The notes beneath the pieces are model-generated. The model had not been told where the DNA came from, ran no database searches, and worked only from the letters and a program-made list of their open reading frames with translations. Shown here one piece after another: positions 22,948 to 33,259 of a stretch of DNA of 64,000 nt. The stretch is from Nymphaea colorata (taxonomy: Eukaryota > Streptophyta > Magnoliopsida > Nymphaeales > Nymphaeaceae). Within the stretch, counting starts at the first letter, position 1; each line of letters starts with the position of its first letter. The stretch lies in the NCBI RefSeq assembly GCF_008831285.2, contig NC_045147.1, positions 4,614,001 to 4,678,000 on the forward strand, given 5' to 3'. Position numbers and translations under genes: made by a program.

Positions 22948-23597
22948 TGTTTGGATGGAGGGAAAGAGAATGAAAGAACAATCAATCATTTGTTTGGTTG
23001 ATTAATTAACAAGAAGGGAAAGGAAAAAAAAGTAAAAAACTTGTTTGGTTGCAAAGGAAGAGAAAAGAAATGGAGGGAATGAAAAGGAGACTCTAATGTA
23101 AATCCAATCCTTCCAAAATTAGAATTGAGAAGGAAAGGAAAGACTTATCACTTTTTATCGTAAATGCTATTTCTTTTTTTTCTGTGCATACATGAACAAG
23201 GTTTTACATGATAGCAACATCTTTTTCGATCCAGAGTCTCCTTTTACCACCATTCACGTAAACCATCACAACAAAAAAGCTTTTTCAGGTTCGTCTCTTC
23301 TCTTCTCTGTCTATCTTTTCTTACTACCATTCACGGCGCCACCTTCCCCCTTTCCATCAAGTGCAGGGATATTGTTGTAAAGTAATGTAAATTATATCAT
23401 TTTCTTTCCGTTATGTAGTTCAAACAAACTTGATTTTAACAATTCTTTCATTTATATCCAAATAAGCTTTATAATCACCTAATTCCTTTCATTTCCTTTC
23501 ATTTCTCTTCCTTTCCCATTTTCATTCCCTTTTCCTCCATTTCTTTTCCTTTCCTTTCAATCCCTCTCCATTCTTTCCCTTTCCCTTCATCCAAACA
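22948..23597. mobile_element. MITE-like element with inverted ends TGTTTGGATG(G/A)AGGGAAAG
   Basis: The left end TGTTTGGATGGAGGGAAAGA and the right end TTTCCCTTCATCCAAACA (23580-23597) are inverted repeats of about 18 bases. Further subterminal GGAAAGG/CCTTTCC words occur on both sides and make a long imperfect hairpin. The 650 bases inside have no transposase. It interrupts LINE ORF1, whose sequence appears to resume at about 23598. A target duplication was not clear. Confidence 0.65.
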
Positions 23598-24930
23598 AAG
23601 CGTGAAGAAAGCGATCACAAAGGTCCAAGCAAAATGGCAAAGCGATCAATAGAGGTGCCCGTGTCAAAGTATCTGGTCAAAAGAAGCAAAATAAGCAGCC
23701 CTACTCCAAACCTCCTTTGTCCGACAAAACAAATCAATCGGAAGGAGAGAAGTAGTGGACTAGGTTGGGAAGGAAGAGGAGGAAGCTGCACCATGACATA
23801 AGATTGAGTGAGCCTTGGAGGATAAAGAGAATGAGCAGAAGCTTGAAAACAAGGAATTGGTCATGAAAGTGGCAAAGGGGATGAGTCGGCAGTATGCTGA
23901 TGAAGCTAATGTGCTGGAATATGTGGGAAGCCATGAGGCTGGCGGCTCAGCAAGACCTCATTTCGCTCTTTATTAAGAGAAAGGCCTAAGATCAATTTCC
24001 TCCTTGACACTCAAGTCAAGGAGGCAGTGATTAGAAGCATTGCAAGGCAGGCAAACCTAGAGGGGCCTCAATTGAATGAAGAGGAGGGGGACCAGAGAGC
24101 ATGTATGTATTGTCTGTAGGGTCAAGGGTGGAGAACCATTGGTGGCTACCAGAGTACTTTTCCTTTGCAGACTCTCAGTAGATTTACCGTGTGATAGTTG
24201 TGTATATGCCAAATAACCCCCTCTTAAGGAATAGCTTAGTGAAGCTAACTCACTTTCTCAACGCGCAGGTCATCCCTAATATGGTCTGTGGTGACTTGAA
24301 CACGATGTGAAAGCACTCCAACAAAACCAGTAAGCTGTCAAATTCCCAATCTTGTTTTGACTTTAATAATTTCATAGCTTGTGCTAGTTCGAAAGAACTA
24401 AACGACAAACAAAGCTCCTTCACATGTCAAATAATGAGCATGGGCAAGATTGGATCTCATGTAAACTTGATTATTGTTTCCTAGATTTCACTTGGATTAG
24501 TCATACCAACGTCTTCTGCTTGTTATCTTCTATCCCCTGGGCCACACTTAATTGAGATAAAGCACCTACAGAGGCAAGGAAAGAAGAAGGAGTGTTTCAA
24601 AGTGCTAAGACCTTGGCTCATAGACCCGAACGACCGTTGAATATGTGAAGCTTGAAGATCAGCCGTGTAGGGGTGCCCCTTTTTGAAAGTTCTACACAAA
24701 CTAGAAGGGGTCAAAGTGAAGCTTTAGCACTGGAACCACCACTCTTTTGGAAGAATTGAGAACAGGATTGAGATCCTCCAACGTTGACTTCAGTGGGCTC
24801 AAGCAGCTAGTGAAGGGGGTGATCAGCATGCAGTCAAAGAAGAGTAAGCCATTCGGTGAAACCTAGCCCAGACTTTGCATTATGAAGAGATCATGTGACG
24901 AGAGAAATCAAGAGTTAGATGGCTGAAAGA
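23598..24930 (+). pseudogene. LINE ORF1 end and ORF2 endonuclease remnant
   Basis: The plus strand read across frames gives YRVIVVYMPNNPL, a stretch, then VCGDLNT at 24170-24305. This matches the endonuclease (APE-type) motif of plant LINEs, where 'YxPN' is followed by 'GDFN' with its catalytic Asp. Further on, GKIGSHVNLIIVS and SACYLLSPGP (24435-24540) occupy the place of the 'SRLDRFL...SDHxP' end of the nuclease, with the final His motif lost. Numerous stops intervene. Confidence 0.5.
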
Positions 24931-24943
24931 AGGGGACCAAAAC

Positions 24944-26406
24944 GTGAAATTGCTTCAGACAGTCACCAAAAACAGATCAAAGAGGAACCAGATTGATCAG
25001 TTAGAGGTGGACGGTAGAACTTTTGAAGCCCCTACAGAAATTTTGGATGCCGTAGACAGGTACTTTGAGTGTTTTTTCAATGATGACAGGATAGTGGGAA
25101 GATGCTTGCAAACATGTTGGAGGGAGAGATGGTCTTAGATGAAGAGAGCGCTTCTCTCCTTGAATCAGTCACGTGCATGGAGGTCAAGGAAGCAGTCAAG
25201 AGTTTAGACCTAGACAGTGCCTCGGGCCCAGATGGTTTCTCGAATTCCTTTTTCCAGAGCATGTGGGAGGAGGCAGGCCTTGATGTTTGGCGGGCAGTGG
25301 CAGATTTCTTCAAAATAGGAAGGTTGGTTCATAATATTAATAAGACTCATCAAATGCTCATTTCGAAGAAATGTGAGGCTCGTCGTATAGAGAATTTTAG
25401 GCCCATACCATTGTGTAACAACTTATACAAGACTTTGTCTAAACAAATGGTCAATCACATGAAAAAGATTATGGCCAGGCTGATAGGGATAACCCAAGGA
25501 GCTTTTGTAAAATCTTGGGTCATCCATGACCAAATAGACATGGCTAATGACTTCATCCATCTGTTTGACAGTAGGAAGGAGGCAATAGTGTGCCACAATC
25601 TTGACATCTCAAAGGTGTACGACAGGATATCCTGGTCCTTCTTGCAGGACAATTATTTTTGTTGGGATTCCACCCAACTTGGGAGCACAGGATTATGAAA
25701 TGCATCTACCTATGTGTCTTTTGCAGTCATGGTGAATGGTGAGGTTGGACGGCCCTTCACTGCTTGGTGAGGAAATAGGAAAGGGGACCTATTGTCCCCC
25801 TACCTCTTTATCCTAGTTATGGAGGTAGTGGCCAAAAGCCTGTGAGGAGAGATCCTAACGAAATCCATTCGCCTGCCCTTGTCCATGAAGCTGTTCCCAA
25901 AGGTTCATTGCCTAATGTTTGCTAACGACTTCCTCTTGTTTAGTTTGGCCACAGTCAAGTCTCTCAGAGGCATAAAGAGGTTTCTCGGCCAGCTGGAGGA
26001 GAATGTGGGCCTTGTTATCAACAGCTCAAAGTCTTCTTTTTCCACATTTAATATGGTAGAAGAAAGGGCCGAGAGGTTGGCTGAAATTGGAGGCTGGCAG
26101 AAAGTTAACATTCCCTTTGCATACATGGGGATCCCCTTGTTCATTGGTAACATGCAGGAGCAGAACTGCCTAGAACTTGCAAAATTGAAGAATAAGTTGG
26201 CTCCTTGGAAGTCCCAACTGCTTTCTTTCACTGGTCGTGCTTGTCTAATTTGCTTCAACCTATGCTCAATGGTCACTTACTGGTTGCAATCCTTCAGGCT
26301 CCCCATAGCCACCATCAAGAAGTTGGAAAGATGTACGGCAGGTTTTATTTTGCCTGAGCTTGACAACAGGAAAAGAGTCCATCAAGTTGCTTCGAACATG
26401 TTCTGA
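24944..26406 (+). pseudogene. LINE ORF2 reverse transcriptase, inactive
   Basis: Frames at 24944-25138, 25102-25698 and 25879-26406 together cover the reverse transcriptase of a plant L1-type LINE. The order is RNQIDQLEVDGR, SGPDGFSNSFFQSMWE, ENFRPIPLCNNLYKTLSKQM, NLDISKVYDRISWSFL, then (after a gap with stops at 25700-25870 that encodes VNGEVGRPF and GDLLSPYLFILVMEV) CLMFANDFLLFS and GIPLFIGNM. The catalytic F.DD box reads FAND, so one metal-binding Asp is replaced by Asn. With at least two frame breaks it cannot be active. Confidence 0.85.
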
Positions 26407-27540
26407 CAACCTAAGGTAGAGGGTGGGATTGGCCTTCAGGCACTGAGAGGAAGCCAATGTATGCCCTTTTGGCCAGTAGGGCTTAATCTGCTCTTAATAC
26501 TAACTCAATTTTTTCTCATGGTGCAGGGTGAGATACCTCAAGTCAGGAAGAAGCCTCAGGACTGTGAGGAAGTCTTGGAGGGAATCTTGGGCATAGAAGA
26601 GATTTGGCTGGCGGTGGGATAAGATTGAAGGCCACATGAAATGGAAGATAGGGAACAGTGAATCTATCCATTTCTGGTTTGACCACTGGCAGGACAGCAT
26701 CATGCTAACCACAATGTGGGGGGAGGAGTATGGTTGTGTGGTGGAGCAACTGAAGCTTTCAGTGGTGGACATCAAGAGGAAGATTAATGAGGGATACCCG
26801 TTGGTTAATAGGGCCAAAATTGTGGCCAGCATGGTTGAACTCCATGGTGGAGCTGAGAAACTTGTTAGTGTCGATAGAAACCTCCCTAACCATAGTTCAA
26901 GGTGTATTTGAGACGCCACTAAGTCCAAAGGCATACATGAAAGCTGCTGAAAAGGTGTATGGAAGCAGAAATTCTTGGCTAGAGAAAGCTGGACTTTATT
27001 CATCGCTAGCTACTTGAGCACAGGACAAGCTCCAACATCATGGCATACACCTAGATAATCGATGCCTCCTATGCAAGTGGGAATAGGAAAACAACCTTCA
27101 GGTCCTCTTTCATTGCTTCGTTGTGAGACCAGTGTGGGAAAAGGTCGTCAACAAGTTTGGGAGATGTAGGATCCCATGACAAAGCATAAACACTAAGTTT
27201 CAACTTTGGAGTAAGATCCCTTTCAAGACAAAGCATAAACACAAAGTTTCAACTTTGGAGTAAGATCCCTTTCAAGGCCAAATGGACCCGGAAACACTGG
27301 TTGGTCAAGTTTTAATCATTATTTGCAAGTTGTGGTGGAGAAGAAATGAGGCAGCTCATGATAGAGCCACAAACTTCAATGTAGGAGAGATCTTTTCCCC
27401 TATTTGTTGAACAGCTAAAGAAGTGTTTCGAGGCTTGAAGGTGGAGGAAAGAGACATGAGAGATATTTGCCCCTGGTTGATGAATGCGATAATTTGCGAC
27501 GGATGCCTATGACCTCTAGATAGTGATCATACAATTATTT
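26407..27540 (+). pseudogene. LINE ORF2 C-terminal zf-RVT region, broken
   Basis: Words typical of the region after the reverse transcriptase of plant LINEs are present: GHMKWKIGNSESIHFWFDHWQDS (26630-26700) and RCLLCKWE with FHCF about 15 residues on (27060-27120), the remains of the zf-RVT Cys-His cluster. At 27178-27275 a 49-base segment is duplicated in tandem with one mismatch; the second genomic copy (at 41040-41100) has it once. The second copy also preserves the following frame better (41118-41363). Confidence 0.7.
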
Positions 27541-27914
27541 AGATAATCTTATGGAAGTCAAGAACCAGGAAAATAGTCGATTGCTTGTAGAGGAGCCGTC
27601 GGCTCACCTCATATCAGGTTAGTGAGCTTGAAGCTTGCTCAGGAGGGACAAAGCCGAATTGAGGCTGCTGAATGAATAGCTGGCTTCATCTGGAGGTTGA
27701 GAAGGTGAACTAAGAGTAATATCCAGCAATGAAGGTTGGAAACGTAGGCTAATGGGTATGACAACATGCAAGAGAACGATTGAAAGGAGATGGTTGAATA
27801 TAGAAAATCTAATGCACCATCTTCAAGTGCTTAATGGGTTGCCCTCATTAGAGGCAGGTGAACTCATTCAATGATATAGAGAAAGGGATGGGAGAGATGA
27901 TGGTGGATGTGGAT

Positions 27915-28342
27915 TAGTAAATCTCACGCTAGAGAGAAGAAAATGAGTAAGGAAGGAGACGACAGTATTTTAACATGGTTTGAAGAAAATGAGTAAGGAA
28001 GGAGACGACAGTATGTTAACATGGTTCGATTATTTAGTCTACGTCCACGAAGAGAAAAGTCTCTCTCTTGTTAATTTTCACAAGAGAGATTTCATTTATA
28101 CTTAATTCATATGTTCATCAATCCCACATATCTAGGGATTCCTGCGTTTTTCCCTTTTCTGAGATAGTTGACATTCTAGAATCATCATTATCATAATAGC
28201 TATAATCTTGGATCTGATATCGTTGGCCTAAGCATCATTTCCTCCAGCATGATCTCCTCCAGTTGTATGGACGTTACTCCCTCCAGCGATATTCTTGGAG
28301 CTATTAATATTGTTGCTGATTATATCATGATCTGGTTTATTA
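27915..28342 (-). repeat. Copia-1 3' LTR
   Basis: Read on the minus strand the LTR begins TAATAAACC and ends GATTTACTA, instead of the usual TG...CA. It contains a 46-base tandem duplication (27936-27981 and 27982-28027) absent from the other LTR, and lacks about 27 bases that the other has. Confidence 0.9.
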
Positions 28343-28352
28343 TCCCCCCTCA
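28343..28352 (-). other. Copia-1 polypurine tract
   Basis: On the minus strand TTGAGGGGGGA directly precedes the 3' LTR, the standard site for plus-strand DNA priming. Confidence 0.85.
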
Positions 28353-29080
28353 AGATGAATGCTCGTGAAAGAGCGTTGAGCTTGAAACAGAGGTTACAAA
28401 GGTAGTTTGAGGCAGAAGTTTTGTGAGAATGTCAGCCAACTGATCAACACTAGGAACATAATGTACTGTGAGATGATTCTTGGCAATGTGATCTCGAACA
28501 AAATGGATGTCGATCTCAATGTGCTTGCTTTGATTATGAAAGATAGGATTGGCAGAGAGAGAGGCAGCACTGATGTTATCACACCATAGATGAGGAACAT
28601 GCGACATAGTGATGTTAAATTCCTGTAGTAAAAATGCGAGCCATAAAACTTCAGAGGAACAGGACGCGAGAGCCCGATATTCAGCTTCCGTGCTGGATCG
28701 AGCTACAGCATCCTATTTGCGAGCAGACCATGAGACAAAAGATGAACCCATAAAAATGGCAAATCCTCCAGTGGACTTGCTGGATGGTTTTAAAAGAAGA
28801 CCACAAGAGAGCGTTGCCTTAACATAACGTAAAATGAGTTTGACCGCAATCAGGTGAACAGTGGTAGGACGCTGCATATATTGACAAACTTTGTTAACAG
28901 CAAAGGAGAGATCTGGCTGTGTAAGTGTAAGGTATTGGAGGGCTCCAATGAGTTGCCGATAAGGAGTGGGATCTGGTAAGCACTCCTCTGCATCTTTGGA
29001 CAACTTAACGATGGTCGACATGGGCATTGAATGTGGTTTGGCATCAACCATATTTGCTTTTTGGAGAAGGTCAAGCACAT
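28350..29080 (-). pseudogene. Copia-1 RNase H region
   Basis: Frames at 29078-28713 and 28607-28350 carry the end of the copia reverse transcriptase-RNase H polyprotein. They include YRQLIGALQYLTLTQPDLSFAVN, a (shifted) region with the SRSSTEAEYRALA-like motif around 28640-28710, then LWCDNISA, HIEIDIHFVRDH and the terminal VPSVDQLADILTK. The two frames are separated by a frameshift and stop. RNase H removes the RNA template during reverse transcription. Confidence 0.85.
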
Positions 29081-29093
29081 ATTTTTCTTGAGA

Positions 29094-29930
29094 TCAAAAG
29101 AGACCTTTAGACAAGAATGTTGCTTGGATGCCTAGAAAATAATGTAAAAGACCGAGGTCCTTGATGCCAAATTCCTGATCAAGGGTATGGATAAGAGACT
29201 GAATCATAGTATTATGATTGCCTGTAATAATGATGTCCTCAACATAGATCAGGATATATAATTGTGAGCATTGTTGCAGCCGCATCAAGAGCGAGGGATC
29301 CACCTTAGAACCAACAAAACCCAGTGAAACATAGAAGGTAGTAAGTTGATGAAACCAGGCACGAGGAGATTGTTTTAAACCGTAGATGGCCTTATGCAAC
29401 TGGCAAACGTGATGTGGAAAGTGGTCATCAATAAAACCCGAGGGCTGAGCCATGTACACCTTTTCAGTGAGAACACCATGAAGGAAAGCATTGTGAACAT
29501 CAAGTTGGTGAATCGTCCAATTTGAGGTGATGGCAATCGTGAGAAGAGCATGTATAGAGGTATGTTTGACTACTGGGCTGAAGGTTTCGAAGTAGTCAAG
29601 ACCGTGTTCTTGAGTATAGCCCTTGGTGAATAAGCAAGCTTTGTAGCCTTCAAGTGTACCATCAGCTTTCCTTTTGATACAAAAAACCCATTTGGAACCA
29701 ACAATATTAGCATAAAGAGGCAGCGGGACAAGAGTCCAAGTACGATTGTTGTTGAGAGCTGCAAGTTCGGCTTTCATATCGTGAACCAATTGAGTATGTT
29801 TCAAGGTTTGGGACACGGTATGAGGTTCAGTTTCAAGGTTGAGATGGGTGAGATGAAGTTCAGGGAGATGATACTTGGAAACAATGTAGGTTTTGGGCTT
29901 GAGAGAGCCGATTTGAGACCGAGTGAGCAT
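29094..29930 (-). pseudogene. Copia-1 reverse transcriptase
   Basis: A 278-codon frame covers the copia RT (RVT_2): WTLVPLP, GSKWVFCIKRKADGTLEGYKA, ETFSPVVKHTSI, QLDVHNAFLHGVLTEKVYM, AIYGLKQSPRAW, and LYILIYVEDIIITG. The usual catalytic YVDD reads YVED, so the first of the paired Asp residues is Glu. The frame ends at a stop just inside the next domain. It was presumably once part of one long polyprotein. Confidence 0.9.
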
Positions 29931-30395
29931 GGAATGGGATCTATGTGGTTTGAAAGTGTCGGAGGTGGTGGAGGAATGGGGAATGTTGTCGGTTCATGTT
30001 GCGTATCTTGGGTAGGAGAGATACTGGGAGAAGGTTAAGGAATAGGGGAGGTTGGTTGGGTTGAGAGATCGGGTGTGAGAGGTGGATATGACATGATTTG
30101 GGTTGGGGCATGATTCTGTGATAGGTTTTGGGAAGGCACGGTCATGATTAAGGGGACGGTAGGTACATATTTATTTGGGGAGGGTGGGGCTGTTGACACC
30201 GAGGCTTTGAAGGGATATACACCTTCATCAAATACCACATGTCTATTGATAAGAAGTTTGCTTGTATCTTGATTGAAGCAAATATATCCTTTGTGCATGC
30301 TGTTGTAACAAAGAAAAACATGTTGTTTGCTGCGAAACTGTAATTTGTGAGAGTTGAAATCACGTAGACATGGATAGTATGCACATCCAAAAACT

Positions 30396-31140
30396 TTAAA
30401 AATTTATAATCCAGAGAGTTTTTGAACAAAACTTGATATGGTGATTGTGAACCTGTGTTGGCATCCTATTGATCAAGAAGACAACACTTCTAAAAGCAAA
30501 ATCCCAATATTTGTAGGGTAAGTTGGCATGTGCAAGAAGTGTTAATATGATGTGAACTATATGCTTGTGTTTGCTTTCTATGCTGTCATTTTGCTGATGC
30601 GCATGAGGACAAGCAACTCTGTGAACAATACCAATCTGTTTGAAGTAGGTAGAGACAGTTCGATATTCTCCTCCCCAATCACTTTCAACTGCCTTGATTT
30701 TTTGATCAAATTGTTGTCCAACCATAACTTGAAACGTTTTAAAGACGGAAAGAACATCTGATCTATTTTTAATAATGTATATCCAAGAAAAACGAGAGAA
30801 TGCATCCATAAAATTAACATAGTAACTATAACCATGGAACGATGGAGTGGCCGATGATCCCCAAGCATCAGTAAAAATTAAATCAAGTGGAGCATCAATC
30901 TTATGTTGTGTATGAGCAAAAGGAAGAGCAAGACTTTCCCCTCTTTGACATGCATCACACATCTTATTATAAGACTTGCTGCCAATAAGTAAAGCAAATT
31001 TATTCAAAACATGCATCACAGTTCTAAAATCGGGATATCCCATTTGATTATGCCAATAATCAACTGAGAACCGTTCTGCAACAAGTGTTGTTTTCTGACG
31101 AGCTGCATATTGTTCTAACTTTAGCTGGTATAAGCCTCAT
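30396..31140 (-). pseudogene. Copia-1 integrase
   Basis: The frame 31043-30396 holds the end of the GAG-pre-integrase region (GYPDFRTVMHVL; C..C in MCDACQRG) and the integrase core: FTDAWG with the first Asp, SYYVNFMDAFSRFSWIY, ESDWGGEY with the second Asp, and HQQNDSIESKHKHIV with the Glu. All three acidic catalytic residues appear kept. A truncated later part continues in 30429-30035 with INRHVVFDE and a Pro-rich linker. Confidence 0.85.
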
Positions 31141-31680
31141 TTATTTGCTCCTTCCAGAATTTTCTCCCCTGTTGTTTGATTCTTAACATAGCAACAATTT
31201 GTATCAAATTCAAACACAACATCATTGTCACGAGCAGATTTATGCACATATAGTAGATTTTTAGAAATAGTAGGAACATTCAGCACATTATTTATGAGAA
31301 ATTTTGAATTCGAACTATAGAGAGAAGCATTACCAACGTTCTTGATTTGAAGGCCAATACCATTTCCAACTCTCAATTGATCCTTCCCTTGATACTCTGA
31401 GTGAACCGAAAGTTTATTCAAATCAGCAGTCACATGATGAGTAGCCGGTGTCTGGATACCAAAATCCATCATCGATTTGAGGTGTAATTTCCATGTGATA
31501 CGCTTCTGTAGATGACGATTCCTTTTGGAACTTATATAATTTGCAGTGTAATGCGCCATATCCCGATTTCGTACAAGCTTGACATACAGTTCGACATTCA
31601 GAAGCAAAATGTTTGCGGTTACCACAAGCATGGCAGTTTACAGATTTTTCCTAAGGACAATGTCCTGGATACCCTCTTTG
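31141..31680 (-). pseudogene. Copia-1 gag zinc knuckles and protease remnant
   Basis: The minus strand shows two CCHC knuckles, CHACGNRKHFASEC and CQACTKSGYGALHC (about 31560-31640), followed by the aspartic protease start (WYPDTGYSSCDC, expected WYPDTGATHHVT) near 31440-31470 and IGNGIGLQIKNVGNASL-like words. Several frameshifts break it. The knuckles bind retroelement RNA; the protease processes the polyprotein. Confidence 0.75.
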
Positions 31681-32485
31681 CTATTCAATCTGTCCACGAT
31701 AGTGATGATTCTTGAAGTTTTGTTGCTGCACTATATAGGCTGGAGTATCTTCAAAATTTACAGATTTTGATATTTCAGATTCTTGAATAAGAAGCAGAGA
31801 GTATAACTCCTCCAGATTTATAGGGTCAATACGAGTGCACAAGGAGATTTTCAGAGTGCCATATTCCTCAGTGGGAAGGCTAGAAAGAATGTTCATAACC
31901 AGATCTTATTTATCGATTGGTTTGGAGGCCATAGCTAATTGGTGAGCTATGCCTTTGGCTTTATGAAAATAAGCTGTTATGGATTCAATTCCCTTTTTTA
32001 GGTTTTGCAGGGCAGATTTTAGTTGTTGCACTTTTGCTCTTGACTCAGCCGCGTATATACGTTTTATGGTGGTCCAGGCCTTGTATGATGAATCAAGGCC
32101 TACGACTTGACTGTGCACAACTTCACTTAGAGATGAGATGATCCAACTTAGTAGAAGTTGGTCACCTCGATGCCATTCTAGAAATGGCTGGATTTAAAAC
32201 AGTCCCTTTGCCATCTTCACTAGGAAAAAACTCTTCTGGGCACCTAAACAACCCATCAATATATCCCATCATATTATAACTTTTGAGCATAGGAATAAAT
32301 TGAGTTTCCCGAAGTAAATAGTTGTCGGAAGACAATTTTATAGACAGGAAATGCTGGAGACTTGTTGGAAGAGGTATGATGGAAGAGGTTAGACCTAAAA
32401 GTGGCAGATTCATGGCGTCTGATCCAGATTTTGGTGATGCCGCAGCCGTACTATAAGAGGTGCCACTTAGTGGTTGAGATGCCAT
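31681..32485 (-). pseudogene. Copia-1 gag (UBN2-type), broken
   Basis: The start codon at 32485 opens a 107-codon frame with SIKLSSDNYLLRETQFIPML, typical of copia gag, ending at a stop. Matching downstream words (DSSYKAWTTIKRIYAAESRAKVQQL; ESITAYFHKAKGIAHQLA; LSSLPTEEYGTLKISL) occur in frames 32118-31906 and 31896-31681. Gag forms the virus-like particle. Confidence 0.85.
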
Positions 32486-32832
32486 AGTGAATGTCCAACC
32501 TTATGGTGAAAAAGCTTCGGTGGAGACATCACTGAGAGAGATGGCAAATAGAAACACATGCGATTTTTTGCTTCAGACGTTGTTCAGGACTACCCGACTC
32601 GCAGAATTTTAAAAATTCAATGCCAACTTTGATTCTGATGAAAATTGGACAGCTGCACGTTATCCTAGTGAGGAGAGGACACTGCAAATTTCAGCTTCAA
32701 CAGATCACTAGGGATGAAATGCGTGAGGGATTGGCCCACTGTCTCCTGCGATTTCTTGTTCTTCACAGGTGGGTCTCTGTTTCACAGCAACTTGATCTCC
32801 CTCGATCGATATAGCCCAAGTTATTCAACAAC

Positions 32833-32845
32833 GGCTCTGATACCA
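32833..32845 (-). other. Copia-1 primer binding site (tRNA-iMet)
   Basis: TGGTATCAGAGCC on the minus strand abuts the 5' LTR end with no spacer. It matches the initiator methionine tRNA 3' end that plant copia elements use. Confidence 0.95.
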
Positions 32846-33254
32846 TAGTAAACCTCATGCTAGAGAGAAGAAAATGAATAAGAAAGGAGACGATAGTATT
32901 TTAACGTGGTTCAACTGTTTAGTCTACGTCCACGAAGAGAAAAGTCTCTCTCTTGTTAATTTTCACAAGAAGAGAGATTTCATTTATACTTAATTCATAC
33001 GTTCATCAATCCCACATATCTTGGGATTTGATTGATTTACAAGATCCTGTGTTTTTCCCTTTTCCAAGATAGTTGCAATTCTAGAATCGTCATTATCATA
33101 ATCTCTTTTAGCTATAATCTTGGATCTGATATCGTTGGCCTGAGCGTGATTTCGTCCAGCATTATCTCCTCCAGTTGTATGGACTTTACTCCCTCCAGTG
33201 ATACTTTTGGAGCTGATAACATTGTTACTGATTATATCATGATCTGGTTTATTA
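32846..33254 (-). repeat. Copia-1 5' LTR
   Basis: The 409-base LTR read on the minus strand runs TAATAAACC...GGTTTACTA. It aligns along its length with 27915-28342, with a few small indels and scattered substitutions, so the insertion is not recent. Confidence 0.9.
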
Positions 33255-33259
33255 TGGAT

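Larger units (their letters stand above)
19466..27914 (+). mobile_element. L1-type LINE (non-LTR retrotransposon), interrupted
   Basis: In order on the plus strand are an ORF1 with a DUF4283 domain (19466 on), endonuclease remnants (24180-24560), reverse transcriptase (25000-26400) and the C-terminal zf-RVT region (26640-27540). The LINE has been opened by a CT-rich tandem repeat block (about 20300-22560) and a MITE-like insertion (22948-23597), and its 3' part by copia-1 at 27915. LINE sequence probably continues at 33260 and ends near 33450-33490, after a word GGAATAACAGGGTGG that also closes the second copy at 41890-41910. Many stops and frameshifts show that it is long dead. Confidence 0.8.
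27915..33254 (-). mobile_element. Copia-1: nearly complete Ty1/copia LTR retrotransposon
   Basis: It has two LTRs (27915-28342 and 32846-33254), a tRNA-iMet primer binding site, a polypurine tract and, on the minus strand, gag, protease remnant, integrase, reverse transcriptase and RNase H in copia order. A 5-base target duplication TGGAT flanks it (27910-27914 and 33255-33259). The homologous place in copy B (about 41730) is an uninterrupted GGATGAGGATCAGACCTGAT, which confirms the insertion limits. Each domain is split by stops or frameshifts. Confidence 0.95.
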
